Positions 1-11,692 of a stretch of 64,000 nt of DNA are shown here, one piece after another; position 1 is the stretch's first letter, and each line of letters opens with the position of its first letter. The translations under genes were made by a program, and so were the position numbers. The DNA comes from Adenanthera pavonina (Eukaryota > Streptophyta > Magnoliopsida > Fabales > Fabaceae): contig JAIVEN010000012.1 in assembly GCA_026686845.1 (NCBI GenBank), forward strand, positions 4,094,501 through 4,158,500, read 5' to 3'. The notes under the pieces are model-generated. The model had not been told where the DNA came from. It did not search any database and saw only the letters and a list, made by a program, of their open reading frames with translations.

Positions 1-796
1 CAACATGAATTGACAGTACTAGCAAAACAAAATCCATAAAATTATTGTAGTTTTTTTTTTTTTGGTTAACAAATTGTTGTAGTTATTACTTATTCATGTT
101 ACTCGAGTTTGAATTATCTTTCTTTTTATTTTTTTTCACTTGCCAACGTTTGAATTTTTCTAATGTTGAAAGCACATGTTAATGTTAATTTCTTTTCAAA
201 GAAATTCTTTCACATCCAATTGAGTGGGTCTCTGTTTATCTCTCAGTATGTTAGAGTAAAATACCCAGTTTTATTTAGTAGTTTCAGGACACTATTCAAG
301 AAATATAAGCCAAAAAAAAAATCAAAGACTTTTATGTTTGATAAAAAATTACATAGTCTCTGGAAAGATTATTATTTATTTCTAAAATTTCAAGTGGTAC
401 AATTTTCTGCCTAAGATTAAAAAAAAGAGCATTCTGCAAACTAATTAAGAAGGTTCTTTGGCCTAATTAACTTTGTGAAACTACATAAACAAATATATAT
501 ATATATATCACAAGTTTATTTAATAGATATTATTGTATGACTAACAAAGAATCTCAAACGTGAACCAATAATGTTGCAGATACCTACCTAGATTCATAAA
601 TTGTTACAACTGGAAAAAAGGAAAAATTATCTCATTTTAAGATAATTAAAGTAAAAAAGAAAAAGGAAATTCAAAATGAGTTGACAGAGTCACACTTGAA
701 TGAACACAAAGTCAGATAAATATACATAGAAAAGAACGGCCAACAAATTAAACACAAATTCGCCATGAAAAATAAAAAGAAAGGACATTAAAATAC
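1..796 (-). other. probable intron 1 of LRR receptor kinase gene, or intergenic DNA
   Basis: AT-rich DNA immediately downstream (minus strand) of the candidate receptor-kinase first exon. It opens with a GT at 796-795 and shows no LRR or kinase coding sequence before the window edge. It contains poly-T tracts and an (AT)n run near 495-510. If the exon call is right, this is intron sequence and the rest of the gene lies to the left of the window. No other gene is visible here. Confidence 0.35.
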
Positions 797-884
797 CATC
801 TTGAGGATCAGTGAAAGAGAAGACGACATGGATTTGAGCCGACAAGAATCCCAGAAATAGCAACGTTCGTAGGATTGTTGCCAT
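797..884 (-). CDS. first exon of a probable LRR receptor-like kinase (partial)
   Basis: The ATG at 884 opens a 29-codon segment that begins MATILRTLLFLGF, a hydrophobic signal peptide, and continues to a mature start reading FTDPQD. It is followed at once by a GT donor at 796-795 after the first base of a codon (phase 1). A short secretory first exon ending in a TDPQD-like string resembles plant LRR-VIII receptor kinases, where LRR repeats and a kinase domain follow in later exons. None of those later exons is in the window, so the product is inferred from about 29 residues only. A related secreted or membrane protein with a similar leader is the alternative. Sequence from 885 to about 1,080 would be the 5' UTR and promoter. 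Confidence 0.45.
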
Positions 885-3584
885 AGTCGAACCAGTTTCT
901 GATTACTCTGCTTCAGCTGCTTAATCCGAAGAGGATGCCCATTCTAGTTAGCGTGAGAGGAACGAAGATGAAGATGTGAGAAATATCATCACCACATTTC
1001 ATTTCAGAAACAAAAAGGCTATTTATTTAGCCTCACACTTTTTATTGATTTGCCTTATCTTAGAAGCTAATCTAACGATTTTTGTACTCATTACACAGAA
1101 TTGAGGTGCTTCCCAATTTTTCACTCCACACTACTCTTTTTAAAAGGCAAAATGAAAATTGAGGACCATGGAAGAGAGAAAAGGACAATCAAAGACCCCG
1201 AATTTTTGAAATTCCTCATAACAACCCACCTCCTTGGACACGAAAAATATTTTTTGGTGAGAAAAGAAATTATTTTCATCCAGCCAAATTCTTCTCCTCT
1301 AAGAATTTGGGTCTTTTTAAGAAATTTTAAAAATGTATGATTCTTAACTGTCATTTCTCTTTTACATGGTCTTTAGCTGTCATTTCCTCCATTTGACAAG
1401 TGTCAGTGTTTGTAGCATTCACTCATGCGCTATGATTACACAGTTTGGTAATGAGAGGGTGTTGGGTAGGTGCATAACCGTACCACTAATTAATAACAGA
1501 ACAGAACAGAACAGAACTGCTTCCACTATATACGCTCCTGACAAGTACTACCACTTTATCCCTCTTTTAAGTCTCCTCGTGTCAATCACAAAATCTAGCC
1601 CTCTGGTTTTCAACTTGTTAGGTGAATTTAGTTTCAGGTCGTACAAGATTATTCTCTCCACAAGTTTACATTCTATCTTGATCTTCGGAGATGTGAAGGA
1701 GGCATATTTCTCATTTTTATAGCTTTTTTTTTAATGGCCAAATAGTTTAGATTCCGTTTAAACAGTTTAGATTTTATGTTTTTTCCCCTTATATTAATTA
1801 ATATTTATTTTATTTAATATTTGCTCTTTTCTCATTTTAATATTCTTTATTATGAAGGAAACGAAATATAAAATAAATACAAATTTGTGAAATTTTGACA
1901 TTTTTAAAAAATGATAAATTCAAATACAAATAAAAAAGAATCTGAACCGTCAGTGTACACCTCAATTGAATTGTCAAAATTTGATCTCGACAAGTTAGAT
2001 CTTATTTTTTATTTTAAAAACATAATACAGAATAAATACAATGTTTAATTGATTATTTCACACAAAAATAAAAAAAAATAACAACAATTGGATCATTCAA
2101 ATCACATTTAAGTGTTCCCAATCAGTGGTTAACTGGTTATTTTATAGGGAGTGATGTACATTTCGTTTGAATTATTTAAATTTAATTTGAACGAATTAAA
2201 TTTTATTATTTGTATTTTAAAAGGAACATAATATAAAATAAACACAATTGTTTAATTAATTTTCTAAAAAATAATTATTTCATATAAAAATTAAAAATTA
2301 AAACGAATTTGAACTTTCCCTATAAAATTTAAACGTTCTAGATGAGACTCACACCTTTTACATACTTGTAAATTTATATAGGGAGTCTGAACTCTTCTCT
2401 CAACCCGCTGAATTTGGGGGTTTCAAAAGCAAAAGGCTTATTCATTATGTCCCTTACAATGTAAGATGCTAAATATATAATGTTTATTCTTATAATATAA
2501 CACACTAATGTAAGATTGTACTTTAAAAAATAATACAAATTTACACTTTCTAATGTTTGCAATATTACTATGACTTCTCTTTTTTCTTTCTTTTGAATAA
2601 TAATGAAATAAAGATATCATTGCAAATAGTGTCATGTCCTTTCCAAGTAATTTAAAATATCAATTGGTTGATTTTTTCTTTTGGATAACAAACCATTCGA
2701 TAGCCAATATTATTGAGTAATTTGAATTTGAACCAACTGCTGATATGAGGACCTTACTTGGAAAGAAAAATATTCAAACTTTGGACTTAACCAATGGCAA
2801 ATGTGAAGCTAAAAGTTTGGTAGGGAAGCTGGGTGTGGTGTGGAAATTAGATTAATGTGTAGGGTGTTTTGATTATTAAAAAAATGTTGATTCCTAAGAA
2901 CCTAAAAAATCCCACTAGCCCCTAAGTAATGTAAATTTGGAAAATTGAACTTTTCTGAAAAGCACGGTTGTTATACACTGAATCAAGTATTTTAGACTTT
3001 CATTGTAAATTCCCTTCCTATCAAACATAATCTTTTGGATCAAACAATGTTTTAAGGATGTTGGCAAAGCAAAAGTTATTTTTTGATCACTTTGAAAGTT
3101 TTAGCCATTAGATACTTTAGTGTTTTAGAAAAAAAAAAAAAAAGGTCTAAAGGAACAATGAGACAAAGTGGGCCCCTACAAAAGATATCACTAATGCTTA
3201 CGTGGGTAGGAGTCGATGTGAGGTCTAAAGGAGAAAAGATTGGGAAGCAAGGAGGAAGAGTGGAAATGAGCCGAAAGCATTGGGCCAAGACGTACAAATA
3301 CCGAAGAGCCCAATGGAAACTCTAATGAGGGCCTAAGAGATAATCGGAGAGCTGGGGACAAATAGGATGGTACTTAACGAGCCCACTTCTAGCAGATCCT
3401 TGAAGGAAAGGGCCGGACATATAGGCCCCACCGTAGATTCAGAAATGAAGACAGAGAATTCAGTGTGTGATAGAGAAATGCATCACGGAGATTAAAAAAA
3501 CAACAAAAAGAGAAATACATCACACATCACACTGAGGCAATTCCCAGCGCCAAACGCACGTCCTAGTTTTGGTTCCCAAAAGTT
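885..3584. other. intergenic AT-rich DNA
   Basis: No gene could be supported. The stretch 885-1,090 is the likely 5' flank of the minus-strand exon at 797-884. The stretch 1,740-2,400 is very AT-rich, with two loosely similar blocks (about 1,960-2,080 and 2,160-2,290) that suggest an old duplicated repeat. The stretch 3,140-3,480 is richer in G and C, with several GGGCC words, but has no recognisable reading frame. Small open frames here lack any conserved motif. Confidence 0.5.
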
Positions 3585-5008
3585 TTTATTTGTCTTTTAG
3601 CTTTGGCCCAAATTCTCACACAAAAAATCTCCTGTCCTCAAATTGGGCTGAAGGACAAGACATGGGGCAGAAAACATTAAGTGGGCCAAGAACTTTGAAG
3701 GTATCAATATCCTTCAATAATCTGAATGTGGAAACTCACTCATTTGGGTCTTATAAAAGCTCAGAATCTTATTTACAGTACATGATGATTGTAGATAATT
3801 ACATCAAAAAAACAAGAATTTGGAAGCCCGCAGCTTTGGAAGGAAACAAAACTTTGAGCAGATCTCAAAGCCCTTTTCCACTAGTGAAACTGAAAACTTG
3901 GGAGTTAGCTAGCTTGCTCTTCATATATAACATATTACAAGTCATTTACACCTTCAAGGATTCCACTATTGAAAGAGAAGGTATGCTTTTTCCCAGTTTT
4001 TCATTGTCATTTTCTGAAAAAAGTTAGAAGGAATAAAAAAAATTGCACGGAATTAATAAAAAATTATATGAAATTCAACAAAATGTGTAGAGAAATATTG
4101 AAAGAATGAAATAAAAAAGATTATACGAAACTTGAGAATATTGTACTACTCAGGACTAATGAATAGTGTTTATATTGTTAGATTTTACAATTGATAATTA
4201 GTGTTAGATATTGATACTAAATATTAAAAATAGAAAAATTACAATTACAATTACAATTTTTCTCTCCTCCCACCCTCAAATTCGGCTTTGGCTCCTCTTT
4301 TGTTTTTACAGGATAAACTACTAGATTCATGTCAGAAATGATAGAGGGATAGACAATATACATAGATAGTCTTGTACGTGGTTAGGGAACGTGATGAAAA
4401 TCGAGACAGAAGTTCAGAGTGAACTATACATCAGAAGGAGGAGAATCTTTAGAGTTCTTTGATGACACCTGGTAATTGTATATAGTTGGATCCTCCCTTC
4501 TTGTAGTACCACTATCCCACAGGAGAGAAGGAAAGATATGGTTGGTGTGGGCCCACACACCCTATGTTTTTATCTCTTTCCTCCAAGATTTAAGACACCC
4601 AATGTTTCCAGTTTCCACCCTATGACTTAATTATAGTTTTTATAATCTTTTTCACAATAAATATTAACTAATTTGGAGTAATTTTTTCTGCAACAAATAA
4701 GTTAAGAATTGGGAAAAAGTTTAATAATTAGCAGTGATATGATTTGTTTAATTATTTAATTAAACTATATTATTATAATTAAACTAAAAAGAGAGAACAT
4801 TCATGTGATATTGTTTGTATATGAAGTTTCAAAGAAAATTAAGATGTACATTTGACAATATCCATTTGCAATTACGATTTTGACACCGTATATAACTTTT
4901 ACATACATAAGAAATTATCTCTTTTCTTTATTTTATATATGCTATATTATATTTATAATATATGATTTGAAGGTCGTAAAATTATTTAAAATATTTTAAT
5001 ATTATTTA

Positions 5009-7550
5009 TGTAACAACTTACTCTTAAAAAACCCAAAACCACAAGCTACAATATGCCAAAAACCATTGAAAAACATGAAACAACAAACAGAACATACCAA
5101 ACGAGTTGAGCTGTGATGAGCTATAGTGCCACCACAGCATATTGCAAGCAAAATTGTTGGCATTGTGGCCAAGCTTCTGATGCTATGGTGCCCATCTCAA
5201 AATTCATATAAGCAATTTGTTGATTTTTCAAGTGAACTTCTGATCTCTGATTGACTTCATTCTAACTCCTACAGGTTGTCTTTATCTCAATCTATCCATA
5301 GACATCAATTTCACTCTAATCAATCCCCATTTGGATTTTTGGACACCCGTAACCAATTTAGTCACTTTTTTACTAAAACTCATAGTCCATACCTCCAATT
5401 AGCCACCATTGGCCAATTGGCAACTATGGACCATTCATATAGGTCATATTTGGCAAAAACGACTTCTCCAAGGACGTTTCACTCTATAGAAACTACTCCT
5501 CCGAGTTTTGATTCCCCTTGAACCCTAATTCCACATAATGGGCTATATGTCTCAAACCACACATGCAAGACTCAAGAATCGTATTAGGCTTATAACACAA
5601 CCAACCAGGTATAACATACGCAAACAAACATACACCAGTCCACATTGACCAATATCGGGGTCTAGATCATCATATTGCATACATATGAACCACACATAGC
5701 ATATAACCAAACACCATCATTATCATTCCATCAACATCATTATATGCTACATAATAACATACACCACTATACTCTTAGGAATACTCATAATAGGTGAAAC
5801 AAGAAACACTACTCTACTTGGCACAATACATTACATAAACCGAATGGTAAAACTACCAGTTACACTTGTAATTCCTAAAAGCAGAGAGGCCTACAACTCA
5901 TTGGTCTTCTCCGGACTAGTACAAGAGTTTTTACTTTAAATGTTAACCATGGAGGCTGTGAAACAAAGTCTCAGTAACCAGGAAAACACCATATAACAGA
6001 TAACAACAAGCGTATACATATATGAATATAATGCAATGCTATGCAAAATATCATGGTATGCATGTCTCCATCAAAACAAGGCTAGAACCACAGGTTAATG
6101 TCATCACAAAACATTTTCAATAAGTAACTCCCTTCTAACAATTGGTGAATGTTGATTTTAGGACATTACCAAGCTGGTGATACAACTCGGCCAAATGTCA
6201 CACTAATACTTAGACTATAGTTCTCCTTCTCCTAGACCAACCAAATTGATAGTAATTTAGGGAATGTGTAATCCACTGTCACCTAGTTCTCCTAACCATA
6301 AGAGAGGATTTAGTGGTAGGGATATTTTATCATGTCATCATCATATCTCATCTCATTATCATCACCCAATCTACCATATCATACTATGTTCAATGCATGA
6401 TGATGTTCAATGTCATGTTATCGTATCTATATTACTATATAATCATCATCAATATCATTATCATTAACACTATCATGCTAGTACGCTATCATATGAGAAT
6501 GCTCAAGAATCGTGTATATATATATATATATCATCATCATCACATACGAGTACTAAGGATCAAAGTACACATACCTCAACTAGTCATGTACGTACCATGA
6601 TGAGAAAAAGGCCACACATACACCCAAACAACATTGTGGTATGAAAAGAAACATGCATATATATATATAAATAAATATAAAACCAATAATTAACACACAT
6701 ATAAATATGCCCAGCTACCTCAAATTACTGACACCACACACTGAGGTTCTCATAAGCCTTTAGGTCACCAATAATGAATTGAACTCCTCTGATCAATTAA
6801 ACAACCACTATAATATCATAATACCTTCAATTAACATATTGTATACTTAACCAAAATCCATAATTCAACAATTCAAGTTTTTCCCAAGATTCCAACAACA
6901 TAAACACACATCAATGAGCTCTAAATGGTCATCTCAATCATAATCATTCACATACAATTTAGATTTCATACATCCTTAACCACAATCCACCTAGGGTTTA
7001 GCACAAACCTTACATAATTCCTCTTAAACTCACACCCAAACCATAACAACACTTTATTGATCTCTTTACATCCATTTCAGTTGATGGAATTTGGCCAAAC
7101 CCGAGTCCACATGCATACATCCGAAAATCATTTCAAAAATTGGAGAGAAAAGAGAGGAGGGAGAGTAAGAATCACTTACCAACCAATGATCAAGCTTCTA
7201 TGATCTGAAATTTGCTTCCCCAGCTTGGATTCATGAAGCCTTAGCAGAGAAAATCACTTCCTTCCTCAATTTCTTTCCATTTTGTTCGATGAGATCTTGT
7301 CTAATTTAAACAAGTTTTCAATTTGATATCATGGTGGATAGAAAGCTCATCGCGGCTTGAGACTTTACTACCCAAAAAAATATTGAAGTTTTTTGTTTCG
7401 TTCACCATGGCAGCCTTGTATCTCATTGCAGCGTGGAGTACTTCTCCCTTCTTTTTATTCTTCCTCCGTCTTAATTCCTTCGGTACTGCATATGTCAATA
7501 TTCCATTAACTTGAGATTAATTTCATGATAGTATATTGAGTGTTGTTACA
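5009..7550. mobile_element. solo LTR with 5-bp target duplication
   Basis: The 2,542-base insertion starts TGTAACAAC and ends GTTGTTACA, a TG...CA LTR with inverted ends. It is flanked by a perfect 5-base duplication ATTTA (5,004-5,008 and 7,551-7,555). The empty site survives in unit B near 10,580-10,600 and in unit C near 16,900-16,920, where the flanks join without it. No gag or pol sequence is inside, so it is a solo LTR left by recombination between the two LTRs of a longer element. The size and TGTAACA end suit Ty3/gypsy, but the lineage and orientation are not established. It contains ATG-, CAT- and ATC-rich low-complexity sequence around 6,330-6,560. Confidence 0.85.
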
Positions 7551-8114
7551 ATTTAGTTTATAAGGATTTTTAGTTTTAGTTATTTATTTAACTCCATTGT
7601 TAGTTACTATTTTTTAATTATCTTATAATTTAAATTATTTCAATATTATTTATATTTCACTATATCATAGGTGGAATCAAAATTTTGAGAAAATTGAAAA
7701 GAAATTATAAAAACAAACTTTTGCTCCTTAAATGAAATAAATTGAAACATAAAATTACTAAAATATCCTCAGCTTCTCTTCCTTTCCTCACTATTGCAAA
7801 CATTGGCACCCACAACCAGTCAACTATGGCTGGTCAATGGTTGCCAGCAGTTGACCAATAATCGTGGGTGACCAATCAATGGTGGATTTGCAACTTGAAT
7901 TAATGGTTTAAGTGGTTTGCAACTTTTTTTTTTTGAATTTGTAACTTGTTTACTTTAAATTTGCAACTTGCTTTTTAAAATTTTTGCTATAAATTGTTTC
8001 AGTGATTTGCAACTTTTTTTTCTCATAATTTACAACTTACTTACTCTAAATTTGTAACTTAGTTTTCAAATTTTCATTATGAATTGTTCTATTGGTTTAG
8101 AACTTTTTTTTTTT

Positions 8115-8344
8115 CAATATATTAATCAATAGGTACCTGGTCAAGTGATAAGAGGCTTGATTAGCATTCCTCGGGGTCGAGGTTTTGATTCCTGAATGGT
8201 GCAGCAGCATTAAAAAAATTTAGTTTTCAAAAAGATTTTTCCATCGGTACCCGTGAGCCGCCATAAGGTCCTACACAGCTAGATCCGAATTAGCTTAAGG
8301 CGAACAATGAACCCAGGATACCAGATGATAAAATGAGGAAAAAA
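8115..8344 (+). mobile_element. tRNA-derived SINE
   Basis: This approximately 230-base insertion has a tRNA-like head. A box-A-like TGGTCAAGTGATAAG lies near 8,138 and a box-B-like GAGGTTTTGATTCC near 8,180, the internal RNA polymerase III promoter layout of plant SINEs. It is flanked by a long target duplication AGAACTTTTTTTTTT (8,099-8,114 and 8,345-8,359). The corresponding places in unit B (about 11,120) and unit C (about 17,440) lack the insertion. The 3' end is A-rich. The exact 5' boundary within CAATATATTAATC is uncertain by a few bases. Confidence 0.8.
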
Positions 8345-9614
8345 AGAACTTTTTTTTTTAGAATTTACAACTTATTTACTCTTAATTTGTAACTCTTTTT
8401 TCAATTTTTTTATAGTCTTATGTTTCTATTTATTTCACTTAAGGGCCAATGATATGTTATCATAGTTTTCTTTTATTTTTATTTTTTTGTTTTTTATCGT
8501 AAAATATAATTAATTAGTTAAATTAATGGTCCCAAATCATATTCCCCCTCTATCTTTAGAGCTTTATACGTAAAAAAAAAAAAACAAAGCTTTATATAAA
8601 AAGTCATACTAGTTTAGGTTAGTGCTCAAGCCTTGGAGGGAATAGTGTCACAAGCCACATCATTTTTTCTCTTGTCTAATATTTGGTGATTAATTATGCA
8701 GTCAAACATGAAAAAGTGGTAAATTCACAAAAGAAAAGCCAAAATGAAATGAAGGCTCATGTACCTTCCATTCTAATTTATTCTATCCGATGGGTGGGAA
8801 CAAAATTAATGGAGGAGAAATGATATGTGAATTAAAGAAGAGGTGATAGGAGAGAGATATATAATACTCTATTTGATTCCATTAATAAGGGAAAAAACTA
8901 TTTCATAGATATTAAGAAAAATTGTTTTGGTTAGTTAAAATTAATTAATTTGTTTCATAAAAAAAATTAATTAATTTATCTTATATTTTAATTTTCTTCC
9001 AAAATTATTTATACTTAATTTAATACTAATTTGAATTACTAGTGCATTTAATCTCTTTCATATAATTAATGAATTTAAAATAATTTCATAACATGAATAT
9101 GGTTGACAACTCCTCGAACGTGCTAAATAAAGTCTACATATTAACTTTAAATTGGAAATCAGAATAAAAGCATATCAGAAAAAGCATATCGATTTTCTCC
9201 AAATGAAATACCCCTCTTCTTTCTCTTTCTCTCTCTCTATACACATAGTTGACATTGCTTTAACTTATGATAATGAGAGAGCTGAACACTTATAAAAGAA
9301 TAATCTGTCTCAGAAAAAAAAAGAAGATAACTCCACTAAAAGTTTATAATTCTTACAGATTTTTATTTGTCTTTTAGCGTTCGCCCAAAACTCAGAAATA
9401 GCTCGGGTTTTAAAATTCTCACAAAAGAAAATCTCCCGTCCTGTAATTGGGCCGAAGGACAATACTTGCGGCTGAAAACATTCAGTGGGCCAAAAACTTT
9501 TAAGACATCAATATCCTTCAATAACAAGAATTTGGAAACTCATCCATCTGGGTATGATGAAAGCTCGAATCGTACTCTTAGTTCATGGTACTAGGTAATT
9601 ATATAAAAAATGAG

Positions 9615-10024
9615 TTAGGAAAATCATAGAAAAAATTTTAAAATATAAAAATAATTATTAACCAGTTCTAAAATCCTAAAAAATTACACTCAAATCACAT
9701 TAGTATAAAATCAGTGTAAAATCATAGACAACAAATATAAAATACTTTATGATTGAGTGTACAGTCGTACTCTAATGTTAAAGGACATTTAAGTTCTATT
9801 GGTGTAAAATCCTAAATAATGAATATAAAAAATTTTATTGTTGAGCATAAAATCGTACTTTAATATTTTATACTCATGTTTCACAATTTTATATTCAACA
9901 ATAAAATTTTTTTATACTCATTTTAAGATTTTATATTAATGGGATTTGGGCATAATTTTTTAGGGTTTTGGAGTTTTCTTAACAATTATTTTTATATTTT
10001 GGAATTTTTCTGTGATTTTTCCAA
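9615..10024. mobile_element. MITE with long inverted repeats (unit B copy)
   Basis: The two ends are inverted copies of each other. The left side reads GGAAAATCATAGAAAAAATT, and the reverse complement of the right side reads GGAAAAATCACAGAAAAATT. The similarity continues inward for roughly 100 bases, including ATAAAAATAATTATTAA. There is no coding capacity. The same element sits at the same place in unit C (15,136-15,544) and is absent from unit A, where AATTACATCAAAAAAAC runs straight into AATTTGG near 3,800-3,820. It therefore inserted before B and C separated. The superfamily is not established. Confidence 0.7.
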
Positions 10025-11692
10025 AAAAAATTTGGAACCCATAACTTTGAAAGGAAACAAAACTTTGAGCAGATCTCAAAGCCCTTTTCCACTGGTGTGA
10101 AACTGCAAACTTGGGAGTTAGCTAGCTTGCTCTTCATACATATTACAAGTCATTTACACCTTCAAGGATTCCACTATTGAAAGAAAAAGGTATGCTTTTT
10201 CCCAGTTTTTCAATTTCATTTTAAAAAGTTAGGAGGAATAAAAAAATTGCACGGAATTAATAAAAAATTATATGAAATTCAACAAAATGTGTAGAGAAAT
10301 ATTGAAAGAATGAAAAAAAAAAGATTATACGAAACTTGAGAAAATTGTACTACTCATGACTAATGAATAGTGTTTATATTGTTAGATATTTTGTTAAAAA
10401 GTTACATTTGAGGATATCCATTTGCAGTTATAATTTTGACACCACACTCGTCACAATCACTGTATATAACTTTAACATACGTAAGAAATTATCTCTTTTC
10501 TTTATTATTATATATATAGATCTGATATATTATATTCATAATATATGGTTTGAAGGCAGTAAAATTATTTAAAATACTTTAATATTATTATTTAGTTTAT
10601 TAGGATTTACAGTTTTAATTATTTATTAAACTCCATTCTTAGTTAGTATTTTTTTAATTATCTTATAATTTAAATTTCCTCAATATTATTTTTATTTCAA
10701 TATATCATAGGTTGAATCATAATTTGAGGCCAAAAGTTGAAAGGAAATTATAAAATCAGACGTTTGCACCTTAAGTGAAATAAATTGAAATATAAAATTA
10801 CCAAAATATTTTCAACTTCTCTCCCCTCTCTCACTGTGGCAAGTACTAGCACCCACAACTGGTCAATTGTAGCTAGTCATTGATCAGTGCTCACTAATGA
10901 TTGATTAACGGTGGTTTTACAACTTAAATTAATGATTTTAGTGATTTGTAATTTTTTTTAGAATTTACAATTTAGCTTTTAAAATTTTTGTTATAAATTG
11001 TTTCAATGATTTGTAACTTTTTTTTCTAGAATTTATAATTTTTTTCTTCTAAAATTTACAACTTACTTACTATAAATTTACAATTCAATTTCCAAATTTT
11101 TGCTATAAAATGTTCTAGTGGTTTATAATTTTTTGTTCTAAAATATACAACTTACTTACTCTTAATTTTTAACACTTTTTCCAAATTGTTTGTATTCTTA
11201 TGTTTCAATTTATCTGATTTAAGAACCAATAATATGTTATCATAGTTTTTTTTTATTTTTTTATTTTTGATCCTAAGCCTCAAGTATAATTAAGTAGTTA
11301 AATTAATCTTCCCAAATCATAATTCCCCCTTTATCTTAAGAGCTTTATATGTAGGAAAAAAAACTTTATATAAAAAAGTCATATACTAGTAGTTTAGGTT
11401 AGTGCGCAAAGCCTCTGAGGGAATAGTGTCACAACAAGCCACTTCATTTTTTCTCGTCCAATATTTGGTGATTAATAATTGGCTTATGCAGTCAAACATA
11501 AAAAGGTAAATTCGTAAAAGAAAAGGCAAAATGAAAGTACCTTCCATTCTAATTTATTCTATCTGAAGGGTGGGAACAAAATAAATTAAAGCAGAGGATA
11601 TTACATGTAATGCAAAGAAAAGAAGGCATAATTAAGAACAAGTCGTGGAGAAGGTGGTGGTGTTACACAATTATAAAAATATATATATATAT

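Larger units (their letters stand above)
3585..8803. repeat. tandem segmental duplication, unit A (chitinase lost)
   Basis: From the TTTTATTTGTCTTTTAG string near 3,585 this segment aligns with 9,361 onward (unit B) and 14,863 onward (unit C). After a 2.5 kb LTR insertion is removed, it continues to about 8,800 alongside 11,570 in B and 17,870 in C. In B and C the chitinase gene follows within about 120 bases. In A the alignment instead jumps at GGGAACAAAA/TTAATGGAGG to sequence matching 14,303, so the whole chitinase and its promoter are missing. Private to A are the solo LTR at 5,009-7,550 and the SINE at 8,115-8,344. A lacks the MITE that both B and C carry. It keeps the 4,180-4,860 block that C has and B lost. 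Confidence 0.85.

Noticed and set aside
3569..4027. 152-codon open frame, with shorter counterparts at 9,367-9,594 and 14,869-15,060
   Set aside because: Similarity among them is explained by the segmental triplication. The frames differ in start, end and length, and no protein family is recognisable.
6264..6600. His/Tyr/Ile-rich frames in CAT/ATC repeats
   Set aside because: Low-complexity sequence inside the solo LTR, not a gene.
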